Shown piece by piece: positions 54,915-64,000 of a stretch of 64,000 bases of DNA (the stretch's first letter is position 1; each line of letters starts with the position of its first letter). The translations under genes and the position numbers were made by a program. The notes under the pieces were generated by a model. That model saw only the letters and a list, made by a program, of their open reading frames with translations, ran no database searches and was not told the origin of the DNA. The DNA comes from Zingiber officinale (Eukaryota; Streptophyta; Magnoliopsida; Zingiberales; Zingiberaceae), in the NCBI RefSeq assembly GCF_018446385.1, contig NC_055993.1:73134715-73198714 (forward strand), in the 5' to 3' direction.

Positions 54915-57372
54915 TAGGAATATAAAGATTTGGATCAATGGATATTAGATAGTGGATACTCCAGACATATGGCTGGAGATAGATTGAAATTCAGTAAGCT
55001 GAAACTCAAGAACCTAGGGTCGGTTGTGTTCGACAACGACGAAACCCTTAAGGTAATCGAAATAGGTAATATCCAGTTAAATTCCGAGTTTTATATTCGA
55101 AAAGTGTTATTGGTTGAACAGTTCAGTTTTAATTTACTTAGTATTAGCCAATTATGTGACTCAGGTTAGCTAGTCACATTTTCAAAAACTGAATGCATAA
55201 TTAAGAATATTAAAAATCCTGAAACCACACTTAAGGGAATTAGGAAAAAGAACATTTATACTATAGACCTACCTACTTCCTCACTAGAGTGCTTATTAAC
55301 ACAACAAGAGGAAATTGAGTTATGGCACAGGAGACTGGGTCACACTCATACTAGACTCATCTAAAAAATGAGTCAAAACGGTCTAGTTAAAGATCTGCCC
55401 AAATTAAAATTTATTGAAAATTTAACTTGTGATGCCTATCAACAAAGTAAACAAACCAAGTCAAACCACAAGTTAACCAACCTAAACAGAACAACTTCAA
55501 TACTTGAGCTCCTTCATCTAGACTTGTTTGATTCACATGGAGCCAAGTCACTAAGCAAAAATCAATATTGCTTAGTGATAATCGATGACTACTCAAGATT
55601 TACTTGGGTAAAATTTTTAAAAACCAAAGATGAAACCGTTGAAGTATTTAAAATCCTTTGTAAATTAATAGAAAATGAAAAAAGATACTTAGATAAAAAG
55701 AATCAGAAGTGACCATGGGGGAGAATTTGAAAATCATAACTTTATTGAATTTTGTGAACTTAATGGATATAAGCATGAATATTCTTGCCCTAGGACCCCT
55801 CAACAAAATGGTCTAGTAGAACGTAAAAATAGAACCCTACAAGAAGCCGCTAGGACCATGTTAAATGAATACAAGTTATCTAATCAATTCTGGGCTGAAG
55901 CAATAAATACAGCCTGTTATATACAAAATAGGATGTTAATTAATAAATTTCAGAATAAAACACACTATGAAATATACTATAATAAAATTCTTAACTTATT
56001 TAAAAGTGTTTGGGTGCAAAGTATTTATTTTAAACACTAAAGACTACTTAGGGAAATTTTCGTCAAAAACAAACCCAGGAATATTTTTAGGGTACTCAAC
56101 AACTAGTAGGGCATATAGAGTTTACAACAAAAATACCCTAAAAGTTGAAGAAACAACAAATGTAATATTTGATGAAGAAAATAAACCACCCAATATAATA
56201 AAGGAAAATAATAATACAAAAAATGTTAACTCAAGAATACAGAAGATGATGACGAAATTCAGTCTGAACTTAATGAATCTGAAGAACCGATTACTAACCC
56301 AAGTATAATACCAACAAGAACAAGCACCAATCACTCATCTGACCAAATTTTGGGTGATGCAACTCTAGGAGTCAGAACTAGGTCATCTTATAGGAACCTA
56401 AGCCAAATAGCCCTTATTTCCAAAATTGAACCTAAAACTATAGATGAAGCCCTACCAGACCCAGACTGGACCTTAGCAATGCAAGAAGAGTTGACCCAAT
56501 TTGAAAGAAATCAGGTTTGAGAATTAGTGTCTAAACCCATTAACAAAATCATAATTGATCCTAAATGGGTTTTTAAAAACAAATTAAATGATCAAGGCGA
56601 AATAGTTAGAAACAAAGCTAGGTTAGTAGCTAAAGGGTTTAATCAAGTAGAAGGGTTAAACTATGATGAGACCTATGCCCTTGTAGTCAGACTTGAATCC
56701 ATTAGGATGTTGCTGGCCTATGCAACACACAAGGGATTCAAGCTATATCAAATGGATGTAAAATCCGTATTTTTAAACGGATTCATTAAAGAAGAGGTAT
56801 ACATGGGTCAACCCCCAGGATTTGAAGACTTAAAACAACCAAATCATGTCTTTAGACTGAAAAAGACCCTATATGGACTAAAACAAGCACCTAGGGCTTG
56901 GTATGAACGTCTGTCCAATTATCTAATATCAAAAGGGTTAAACCAAGGTCAAATAGATCCAACCCTTTTTGTAAAAACCTTAGAAAAAGATATTTTTAAA
57001 ACCCAAATTTACGTAGATGATATAATTTTTGGCTCAACTAATTCTAAATTTCTAAAAGAATTTACAAAATTAATGGAAAATGAGTTTGAAATGAGTCTAG
57101 TTGGTGAACTTAACTTCTTTCTAGGTTTACAAATTAAACAAACCAAAGATGGAATTTATATTTATAAAACTAAATATGCTAAGGAATTAGTTAGAAAATT
57201 TAGAATGGAAACTCAAAAAATATTAATACACCAATGACTACTAATATTAAAATTGACTCAGACTTAGAAGGTAAACGAGTAGACTTGAAATACTATCGAA
57301 GTGCGATAGGGAGTCTACTGTACCTAACTGCGAGCCGGCCAGACATTCTTTTCGCAGTAGGTATGTATGCAA
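54915..57372 (+). pseudogene. Copia pol of element G, truncated in RNase H
   Basis: Protease region WILDSGYSRHMAGDRLKFSK (54935). GAG-pre-integrase WHRRLGHTHTRLI and a decayed CDAYQQSKQ finger (55320-55460). Integrase (55510-55960) with Asp in LLHLDLFDSHG, Asp in the shifted-frame RSDHGGEF and Glu in NGLVERKNRTLQE. Reverse transcriptase (56450-57200) with [26 protein letters not shown] and the centre IYVDDIIFGS. The RNase H start reads [20 protein letters not shown] and stops at the breakpoint near 57372. Frameshifts lie near 55710, 56000 and 57235, with several stops. Confidence 0.85.
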
Positions 57373-57702
57373 GATCACCTTGCCATTTTGCATCTGTACT
57401 GCTCCTAATCCCAATTTAGAGGCATCACTGTAAATATCAAAGTTGTTTGCGTTTTCTGGCAGAGTCAGAATGGGAGCATTGGTCAATCTTCTTTTTAGCT
57501 CGATGAAGCTGTTCTCACAGTCCTCTGTCCACTGAAATTTTCTGTTCTTCCTGGTGAGAGCTGTCAGTGGGGAGACTATCTTGGAGAAATCCTCTACAAA
57601 TTTTCTGTAATAACCTGCTAGTCCCAGAAAGCTTCTGATTTCACTAGCGATCTTAGGTCTTTTCCAGTTACTCACAGCCTCTATCTTACTGGGGTCTACC
57701 AT
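57373..57702 (-). pseudogene. Gypsy RNase H, partial
   Basis: [20 protein letters not shown] leads into the RNase H start [20 protein letters not shown], where the family continues with a tyrosine-alanine-serine-arginine motif. Here the sequence switches to reversed copia at about 57371-57377. The first catalytic Asp is present; the rest is lost. Confidence 0.8.
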
Positions 57703-57783
57703 GATACCATCTCTGGAGATGATGTGACCCAGGAAGGATACCTAATCGAGCCAGAATTTACATTTCGTGAACTTGGCGTACAA

Positions 57784-58420
57784 CTAGTTCTGCTGAAGGG
57801 TCTGCAGTACTATCTTCAGGTGCTCTGCGTGTTCCTCCTGAGTTCCGGAATAGATAAGGATGTCGTCGATGAACACAATAATAAACTTATCTAAGTATTC
57901 TCTGAATACTCTGTTCATGAGGTCCATGAAAGTAGCTGGAGAATTCGTCACGCCAAAGGGCATGACTACGAACTCATAATGTCCGTATCTGGTCCTGAAA
58001 GTTGTCTTGGGTATATCACCTTCTTTAACTCTCACCTGGTGATATCCCAATCTGAGGTCTATTATAGAGAACACTGCTGCTCCCTTTAGCTGATCAAACA
58101 TGTCATCTATCCTGGGAAGAGGATACCTGTTCTTAATCGTGACTTGGTTTAGTGCCCGGTAGTCTATACACAGGCGCATGCTCCCGTCCTTCTTCTTCAT
58201 GAACAATACAGGCGCTCCCCAAGGTGAGTGACTAGGGCGTATGAAGCCCTTGTCGAGCAGCTCCTGTAGTTGCTCCTGAAGTTCCTTCAGTTCTGCTGGA
58301 GCCATGCGGTAGGACGCTTTGGAGATGGGATTTGTACCGGGGATAAGTTCTATCTCAAATTCAATCTCCCTGTTTGGTGCTAGGCCCGGTAACTCTTGAG
58401 GGAAGACTGCTGGGTAGTCA
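57784..58420 (-). pseudogene. Gypsy reverse transcriptase
   Basis: Open from 58305 to 57784. [51 protein letters not shown] (usually DLRSGYHQ), [15 protein letters not shown] (usually TNAPA) and the catalytic centre [10 protein letters not shown]. This copies element RNA to DNA. The open stretch ends at a stop, and a second stop separates it from RNase H at 57702. The substitutions named in brackets suggest mild decay. Confidence 0.88.
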
Positions 58421-58905
58421 CATACAACCCGGACATCTTCTAGCTATTGGTCCTTGTCTTGACTGGTACTGACTACATGTGCTAGAAACCCTGTACATCC
58501 TGAATCCAGTAACTTCTATGCTTTCAGAGCTGAGAGAAACTTCTTGGCCTTTCTCTTTGGTTCTCTGATGTACCCAAACTGCACTCCTGCTTCAGGTTGG
58601 AATACAACTTTCTGTTTATGATACTCTATGGAGGCACCGTACTTGATCAGAAAATTCATTCCCAAGATGACATCATAGTCAGCCATATCGAGCACTATAA
58701 GATCACCAAGGAGTTCTCTGTCCGCTATAATGGCTGGCACTGCTCGGAGCTAGTGTGTAGATGCCATGATTTCTCTTGAATGCAGTGTCGTCAAAAACTG
58801 ACCACTGAGTACATCTGGAGGCATTGTTAACTTTTCGGCAAATGCCCTGGATATATAAGAATGGGTTGCCCCAGTATCGAATAAGAAAATTGCACTTTGC
58901 TGTAA
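58421..58905 (-). pseudogene. Gypsy aspartic protease
   Basis: Active site FLFDTGATHS on minus near 58880. The core continues to VLDMADYDVILGMNFLIKYG (58690-58630) and ASIEYHKQKVVF. A stop at about 58752 and another at 58515 break the gag-pol frame, which otherwise runs on into the reverse transcriptase. Confidence 0.8.
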
Positions 58906-60174
58906 AATACTGATCTAACCTGTAACAACTGTCAAGGCATTCGCTACGTCCTCCTTGGTGAGTGAGTAGATTCTCACGTTCGTCGTGGCTGAGGGGGCTT
59001 CTAGTCTGCCCTGGCTGATGTGTGGACCATCTAAAGCAGCCTGCATCTGGTGCAACTGTGTTGGCTTGCCTTCGTACTGAATCGGCTGTGGTGCGGGAAA
59101 GCTAGCCTTGTTCGGGCATTGTTTAGCCATATGCCCTTCCTGACCACATTCGAAGCATCCTCGTGTGCCTTTGCGACAAACTCCTGGGTGGAATTTCCCA
59201 CAAGTGGAACACTTGGGATAGCTAGGTTGTTTACTAGCTGGTCCTCCTTTTGGGAAACTCCCTGGTTTACGTTTGTTTCTAGAGTTCCCTTTCTAGTTAG
59301 AGCTGTGGCCCTAGTGTTTCTGAGTACCTGAGCCTCCTTGGCCTTTGGACTCTGAGAAGGCTTGCTTCTGCTACTTGATGCTGTTCTGGTAATGCTCGGT
59401 GATCAGAGCACTACTTACCAGTTCTTCAATGGTTTGCGGCCTATGGACGCCGCTGGCCACATTCATTGCTATTTCAGGCTTTAACATTTTGAGCATCAGT
59501 CGGACTCGTTCTCTTTCGGTGCTGACTAGTTTGGGGCACAGACGAGCCAACCTGTTGAATTTCTTTACGGCCTCCTCAACTGAAAGGTTGCCCTGACGAA
59601 ATTCAGTGAACTCGTCGTAGTGGCGGTTTGTGACCCGCATGTGAAAGAACTCCTCAAAGAATTCTCTTTCAAAGTCAGCCCATGTCATCTGGTTCACTGG
59701 GCGCTTCACTTTAATCCTCTCCCACCACATACGTGCGTCTCCTGCCAAGCAGAAGGAGACACATTTCACCTTTTCATGCTCTGGCCAGTCCAGGAGCTCC
59801 ATCATACTCTCCAGTGTTTTGAACCAGGCTTGGGCATCCTATGGTTCACTAGTGCCTGAGAAGTTCTCTGGCTTGATTTTCTGCCACTGGATCAGATATG
59901 CTTCTCTCCTTGCCCCCGCTGCTGGGGCTACTGGTGCTGTAGGTTAGACTGGTGGAACTTCTGTAATTACTGGAGTTTCTATGTTAGGTTCCGGGGTGGC
60001 AGTGGGAGTGTTCTGCTGATTAGCCCTTAGGGTGGCTATCTCCTGTTGCTGTTCAGCTAGTTGCTTCTGTAACTGAGCCACTACCTCTGTAAGGTCTGGG
60101 GGAGGCACTGAGCTGTCCACCTCATGCTGGGGCTCAGTAGCTGGTGCCCTTCTAGCTGGGCGTCCTCGTACCAT
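58906..60174 (-). pseudogene. Gypsy gag (Tekay/Del-like), broken
   Basis: Start MVRGRPARRAPATEPQHE at 60174, with a glutamine-rich coiled coil (VAQLQKQLAEQQQEIATL). After a stop near 59942 the capsid domain runs 59805-59371: FCLAGDARMWWERIKVKRPV, FEREFFEEFFHMRVTN, FRQGNLSVEEAVKKFNRLAR. The C-terminus has paired cysteine motifs and a zinc knuckle (CFECGQEGHMAKQC at about 59160-59120). Several stops separate these parts. Confidence 0.85.
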
Positions 60175-60390
60175 TTCTTCCTAGAGAAGTAGAGGACATA
60201 CATAACTACTACAATCATGTTCACATAACTACTACTATCATGTTAGATGCGATCATATATAAATATGCTTTAGTTATCTATAAACATGGAATTATCTATA
60301 ATCATGGAAGAAGGAACATAAATAAGTTGAGGTATTCTTACTTGGAAGCTGCAGGTTTAATGCTGATGTGTGTGTTGAGGAAGTATGGAA

Positions 60391-60405
60391 CTTACTCTGA
60401 TATCA
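60391..60405 (-). other. Primer-binding site of the left gypsy copy
   Basis: The minus strand reads TGATATCAGAGTAAG just after the LTR end CATTACA, a decayed initiator-Met type site (TGGTATCAGAGC). Confidence 0.65.
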
Positions 60406-60712
60406 CTCTGTAATGCCCCACCTTCTACTGACTAGGCTGTAAGGCCGGGGGTTATATTATGCTAAACTATTCTGGGGCTATCACTGAATATTAAGGTGCG
60501 GAAAAGATGAACTAATTAAAACTCTCTACTTCTTGCTGTAAAATCTGGAATCTAAACTTTCCATGTTATATCTTACCATAGAACACTACTCTAAGCTATT
60601 TAATACTTGTTTCTATGAAATTCAACATGATTTGGAAGTTTCTCAGTACCCCCAACGTTCCATATGGTCAAGGAGCTGAAATCAGATGTTCCCAGCCGAA
60701 ATCAGACTTCCC

Positions 60713-61075
60713 CAATCGATTGAGGTCGGAACTCAATCGATTGGAACATATCAATCGATCCACTGATTGATTCAACGTGCTTCTGTGCATGGAAATCCCG
60801 TCTGAATCGATCGGCTGATCGATCCAGTCTGGCCAATCGATCAGTTGATTGATCCAGCAGCTATCTGTTCACAGGAATGAGCTCCCCAATCGATTGGTTG
60901 ATCGATCCATGGCTAATCGGATCAGCTAATCGATTCAACAACTCTCTGTACGCGGAAGTCGCGTCTCAATCGATCGGCTGATCGATCAAGGACTCCTCAA
61001 TCGATTAGCTGATCGATTCAGCAACTCTCTGTACGCGGGAAATTTCTTCCCAATCGATCGGCTGATCGATTAGGT
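60713..61075. repeat. ATCGAT palindrome array in gypsy LTR
   Basis: About fifteen units of the form (a/t)atcgat(t/c)gg(c/t)tgatcgat(c/t), each a dyad around ATCGAT or TGATCGATC. Unlike the arrays in the copia and Athila LTRs, this one lies far downstream of the likely TATA (62477-62485, minus), in the transcribed leader. Confidence 0.8.
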
Positions 61076-62476
61076 TTCTGATTTCACAGAAACTCCACAC
61101 GATTTCGTACAGAACTCACATATATCAACTAAAAGCATGAAACAACACTACTAGGCATGTCATTACTCATAGTTTGCTATCTAATATCAAGACAACTAGT
61201 AATCTAAGCATAACATAGTGCATATTTTCACAATTTATGACACTTAAACCTCCTAAAAGTGCAGAGCAGTAACAAAATAAGAAATACTAAGTTTTTAGAT
61301 TGGCTAGTCTCCAAGAGTCTTTATTCCAAGTTCCTTCTCACACACATCTTGACGCATTGCCCTCCAGCCTCCGCTAATCCATCTTCCCTTTACCTTTATC
61401 TGCAGTATAAGGAAAAGGAAACTATAAGCTTGGGAGCTTAGTAAGAACCATCTACCTCACAAAACTTGCATTCGGTGAAATCATGCTTTTAAAAGATGCT
61501 ATGCTGATATACATGATGAGAATCGTACTAAAATACTAAAAACATGGCATATTGACATATAAGTCATGGCAATCAACTACTAAACATAAACTATTTGTTG
61601 TATCAACAAGAAAACTAAACTGATACATAAGCTAAGCTAAAATTAATGTTAGGTTGCTGAAACTGTACTATATTCACATAACTGATTTGTGAAGTTTTGA
61701 AAACTATTTTCATAATAGATAAAAATAATAATCATGCTGCTGATGGGCCCGACAACTGTACTTGCTATGCGCGCATCCCTAACTAGACCCGAGGTAGCTA
61801 GTCTCGAATCTAGTAGGGTTTACTAGGTTATCTAAACCTAGGAACGACTATGGGAGCCCAACCCAAGGACAACTAAGAGTCCAGCACAGTGCCACTGATA
61901 AAGTAAAATATTGATTCATAATTTAATTTATCTTATCTTGCTCTTACTAGGTTATCTGAACCTAGAGGCGACTATGGGAGCCCACCCATTGTACTGTAGT
62001 CCCATATAAACTGAAGCAAGACTAAGTATGCTATTTAAAATGCTTCTATGGCATTTAACTGATCTATTAAAATGCCCACTGTAGCATATAACTATACTAG
62101 TCATTTTATTGAGTACTTGGTGTGCTCTAACTCTGCACATGGCTGAACTAAGAATATAGAAACATACGATTAGCTACTTATACTGCAGGTGAGGGGTTAC
62201 TTACTTCCTGCGCTAGGTTTCTTACAATTCTGATCGCTAGATTTCCGGAGAAGAAGATCTCTTCAGCGGTCTTCTTGCGTCTACGCGTTCTTCTCGCGGA
62301 GAGGAGCGTCCTCGTATCGGAGACGTCGCCGGAAGGTGCTCCTAGGACCCTAGGGATGGAACCCTAGATCCCTTGGGACTTGTGTGTTGAGAGGGTGAGG
62401 AAGAGAGAGGGCGGCGTCGGGTGAGGGTTTGAGGGAGAGTTGTCGATCCGAAATAATAAACTCCCACTTAAATTCC

Positions 62477-62485
62477 CTATTTATA
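62477..62485 (-). promoter_or_regulatory. LTR TATA box (TATAAATAG)
   Basis: The minus strand reads TTAATATAAATAGGGAA, about 270 bp inside the LTR. A G/A-rich leader follows it on the transcribed strand. Confidence 0.65.
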
Positions 62486-62564
62486 TTAAGTGATTAATAC
62501 AACCCAACTCGATCATAAATATAATTTCTCTCCTATTTTTTCAGCACACCCCTGCTGGGGCCCC

Positions 62565-62632
62565 CTGGTTACTAAGGTCATCTATAAATCGTAGGGTCTA
62601 ATAGGTCTCGGGTTCAATTCCCGCTTAAACTA
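62565..62632 (+). repeat. tRNA-like block with B box in gypsy LTR
   Basis: GGTTCAATTCC (62611-62621) is a perfect polymerase III B box, preceded by weaker A-box-like sequence (GGTTACTAAGG). It lies about 135 bp from the LTR end, in the same place and orientation as the block at 44259-44340 of solo LTR F. Confidence 0.5.
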
Positions 62633-62755
62633 TTTTACGTCTTTATTTAATTTTGCTACTTCTGCTACTCCAAAATTTTCATAAAAATATTATAAAATTC
62701 CATAAAAATAATAGAATATTTCTAAAATTTATTTTGAGAATTTTTGGGTGTTACA

Positions 62756-62768
62756 ATCCCCTATACCT
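62756..62768 (-). other. Polypurine tract of the right gypsy copy
   Basis: The minus strand reads GGTATAGGGGATT between the chromodomain stop and the LTR start TGTAACACCC. Confidence 0.75.
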
Positions 62769-64000
62769 TATAAAAAGTTCATCCTCGAATTTAAAATAAC
62801 TCTAGGTACTTCTGTCTCATACTAGCTTCTGTCTCCCAAGTTGCCTCTTCTGTTGTGTGATTTTGCCAAATGATTTTTACTAATGGTACCTCCTTATTCC
62901 ATAATTTCTTAACTGCTCAGTCTACTATCTGAATAGACCGACTGTCATAGCTGAGGTCTTCGCAGACTTGTACCGACTGAGGTTCAATCACCTAGGTGGC
63001 ATCTGGGATATGCTTCTTCAGCATAGAAACATGAAATACGTTATGGATAGCTGACATCTCCTGGGGTAGCTCTAACTCATATGCTACCTTGCCAACTCTT
63101 CTGGTGATAAGGTATGGTCCCACATATCTGGGACTTAATTTGCCCTTCTTCCCAAAACGCATTACTCCCTTCATGGGATCCACTCGAAGGAACACTGTAT
63201 CCCCAACTGTATCAGCATAGCTTTTCTGGCGGCTCTGAGCTGTCTCTATCCTCTCGCGGATCTGCTGTATAGCTGTTGTGGTATCTTCTACTAGATCTGT
63301 CTGAAGTTCTAGTTCTTTCTGTTCACCACTATCATACCAGCAGATTGGAGATCTACACCTCCGCCCATAGAGAGCCTCGTAGGGTGCCATGCCGATAGTA
63401 GCCTGATAGCTATTGTTGTATGCAAATTCTACTAAACACAGATATTTGCACCAACTTCCCTTGAAGTCTAGGGCACATGCTCGGAGCATATCTTCGAGTA
63501 CCTGATTTACTCGCTCCGTCTGACCATCTGTCTGAGGGTGGAAAGCTGTGCTAAACTTTAATCTGGTGCCCAATACTGACTGTACACACTCCCAGAAGTG
63601 TGACGTGAATCTACTCTCTCTGTCTGAAATAATGGTCCGTGGGACTCCATGCAGTCTGACAATCTCCTTGAGATACAACTGAGTTAGTTGCTCCATGGAG
63701 TAGGATATCCTGATAGCTAAGAAGTGGGTTGATTTAGTCAACCTGTCGAGTATTACCCAGATGACATCGAAACCATTCATGGTTCTGGGTAGTCCCACTA
63801 TGAAATCCATGGAAATATCTTCCAACTTCCATTCTGGGATTTGAATAGGCTGCAGAACTTCTCCTGATCTCTGGTGTTCTGCCTTGACCCTCTAGTAGGT
63901 CAGACAGATACTGACATATCTAGCGATGTCTCTTTTCATCCCAGGCCACTAAAAACGTCTCTTTAGGTACATCTTGGTGGAGCCAAGATGCATCGCATAA
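62763..64000 (-). pseudogene. Gypsy integrase with chromodomain (right copy), partial
   Basis: Runs from the window edge leftwards. H2C2 zinc region decayed (MHLGSTKMYL, WPGMKRDIARYVSICLT). Integrase core open 63825-62992 with the DDE triad: Asp in DISMDFIVGLP, Asp in TIISDRESRFTSHFW, Glu in HPQTDGQTERVNQ. The C-terminal GPYLITRRVGKVAYELELP and FHVSMLKKHIPDAT lead, across two stops, to a chromodomain ending with VPLVKIIWQNHTTEEATWE. This domain guides insertion into heterochromatin. Two stops near 62990 and 62910 and others upstream show decay. Its upstream pol lies beyond the window. Confidence 0.88.

Larger units (their letters stand above)
30201..57372 (+). mobile_element. Sirevirus-like copia G, interrupted and 3'-truncated
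   Basis: The 5' LTR starts at 30201 (TGTTGGTGCGGGAAGCATCC), is split by copia E at 30872-51489 and ends at 52099. PBS, gag (52364-54038), an AT-rich repeat block and pol (54915-57372) follow in family order. Pol ends abruptly inside RNase H, where minus-strand gypsy sequence begins. The 3' LTR is lost. Coding regions carry many stops and frameshifts. Confidence 0.8.
57373..60408 (-). mobile_element. Tekay/Del-like gypsy element, left copy, truncated
   Basis: Minus strand: 5' LTR 60409-62755, PBS, gag, protease, RT and part of RNase H, which ends at the breakpoint with copia G. Integrase, chromodomain and 3' LTR of this copy are missing. A second copy lies on the other side of the LTR. Confidence 0.8.
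60409..62755 (-). repeat. Shared Tekay/Del-like LTR
   Basis: TGTAATGCCCC at the left and GGTGTTACA at the right. On minus it begins TGTAACACCC right after a polypurine tract and ends GGCATTACA right before a PBS. It therefore serves as 3' LTR of the copy on the right and 5' LTR of the copy on the left. It contains an ATCGAT-type palindrome array (60713-61075), a TATA box on minus at 62477-62485 and a tRNA-like B box at 62611. No gene. Confidence 0.85.

Noticed and set aside
57247..57372. Single ORFs crossing the copia/gypsy junction on both strands
   Set aside because: Each is a real domain on one side of the breakpoint and the reverse of the other element on the other side, so they are chance fusions.

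Overview
The window is repeat-dense nuclear DNA of a flowering plant. The evidence is plant-only retrotransposon lineages (Athila, Tat, chromodomain Tekay/Del-like and Sirevirus-like copia), a CACTA element with plant TNPA/TNPD-type transposase genes, and a U2 snRNA relic with a plant-type upstream element plus TATA. I see no intact cellular gene. A monocot fits the overall look, but the sequence does not settle this. Almost every base from 6,656 to 64,000 belongs to a recognisable transposon, and several target-site duplications (TSDs) allow the nesting to be read directly.

Layout. 1-3,803: an internally deleted Tat-like Ty3/gypsy element (minus strand) with both LTRs, a broken gag and an antisense gypsy-type transposase-like relic. 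3,820-4,060: a U2 snRNA pseudogene with promoter. 4,466-5,134: a small element whose two terminal inverted repeats are themselves hairpins. 5,571-5,827: a hAT-type MITE with a perfect 8-bp TSD. 6,661-27,444: a minus-strand copia element (TSD TCTTG) split by an 18.7-kb CACTA element (6,927-25,582, TSD GGA). The CACTA is split by an Athila element (8,941 to about 20,925), and the Athila by a gag-only Sirevirus-like copia (12,028-16,200, TSD GAACA). 27,590-30,200: a gag-only Sirevirus-like fragment. 30,201-57,372: a Sirevirus-like copia (G) whose 5' LTR is split by a complete copia (E, 30,872-51,489). E's 5' LTR is split by a gypsy-type solo LTR (33,111-44,505, TSD TCAAT), and that by the youngest-looking element H (35,306-43,594, TSD GATTC). 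57,373-64,000: parts of two Tekay/Del-like gypsy elements on the minus strand sharing one LTR, joined to G at an illegitimate breakpoint.

Most unusual content. Element H has well-conserved LTRs, PBS and polypurine tract and a near-intact gag, but no pol. In the place of pol and env it carries a 414-residue ORF with its own TATA box and a small sense-strand intron. The protein has a putative plant transposon-protein-like body and a tail of three 11-residue coiled-coil repeats. The region upstream of its TATA reuses the GGGCGCCC palindrome array of the element's own LTR promoter. The unrelated Athila element shows the same design: a hairpin array plus TATA in the LTR, and a second hairpin array plus TATA before the env-position ORF. 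Arrays of short dyad-symmetric motifs just upstream of TATA boxes recur in at least five LTR families here, with different sequences in different families. Many stop codons in the decayed ORFs fall where the family has CAG, CAA or TGG, as cytosine-methylation decay would produce.
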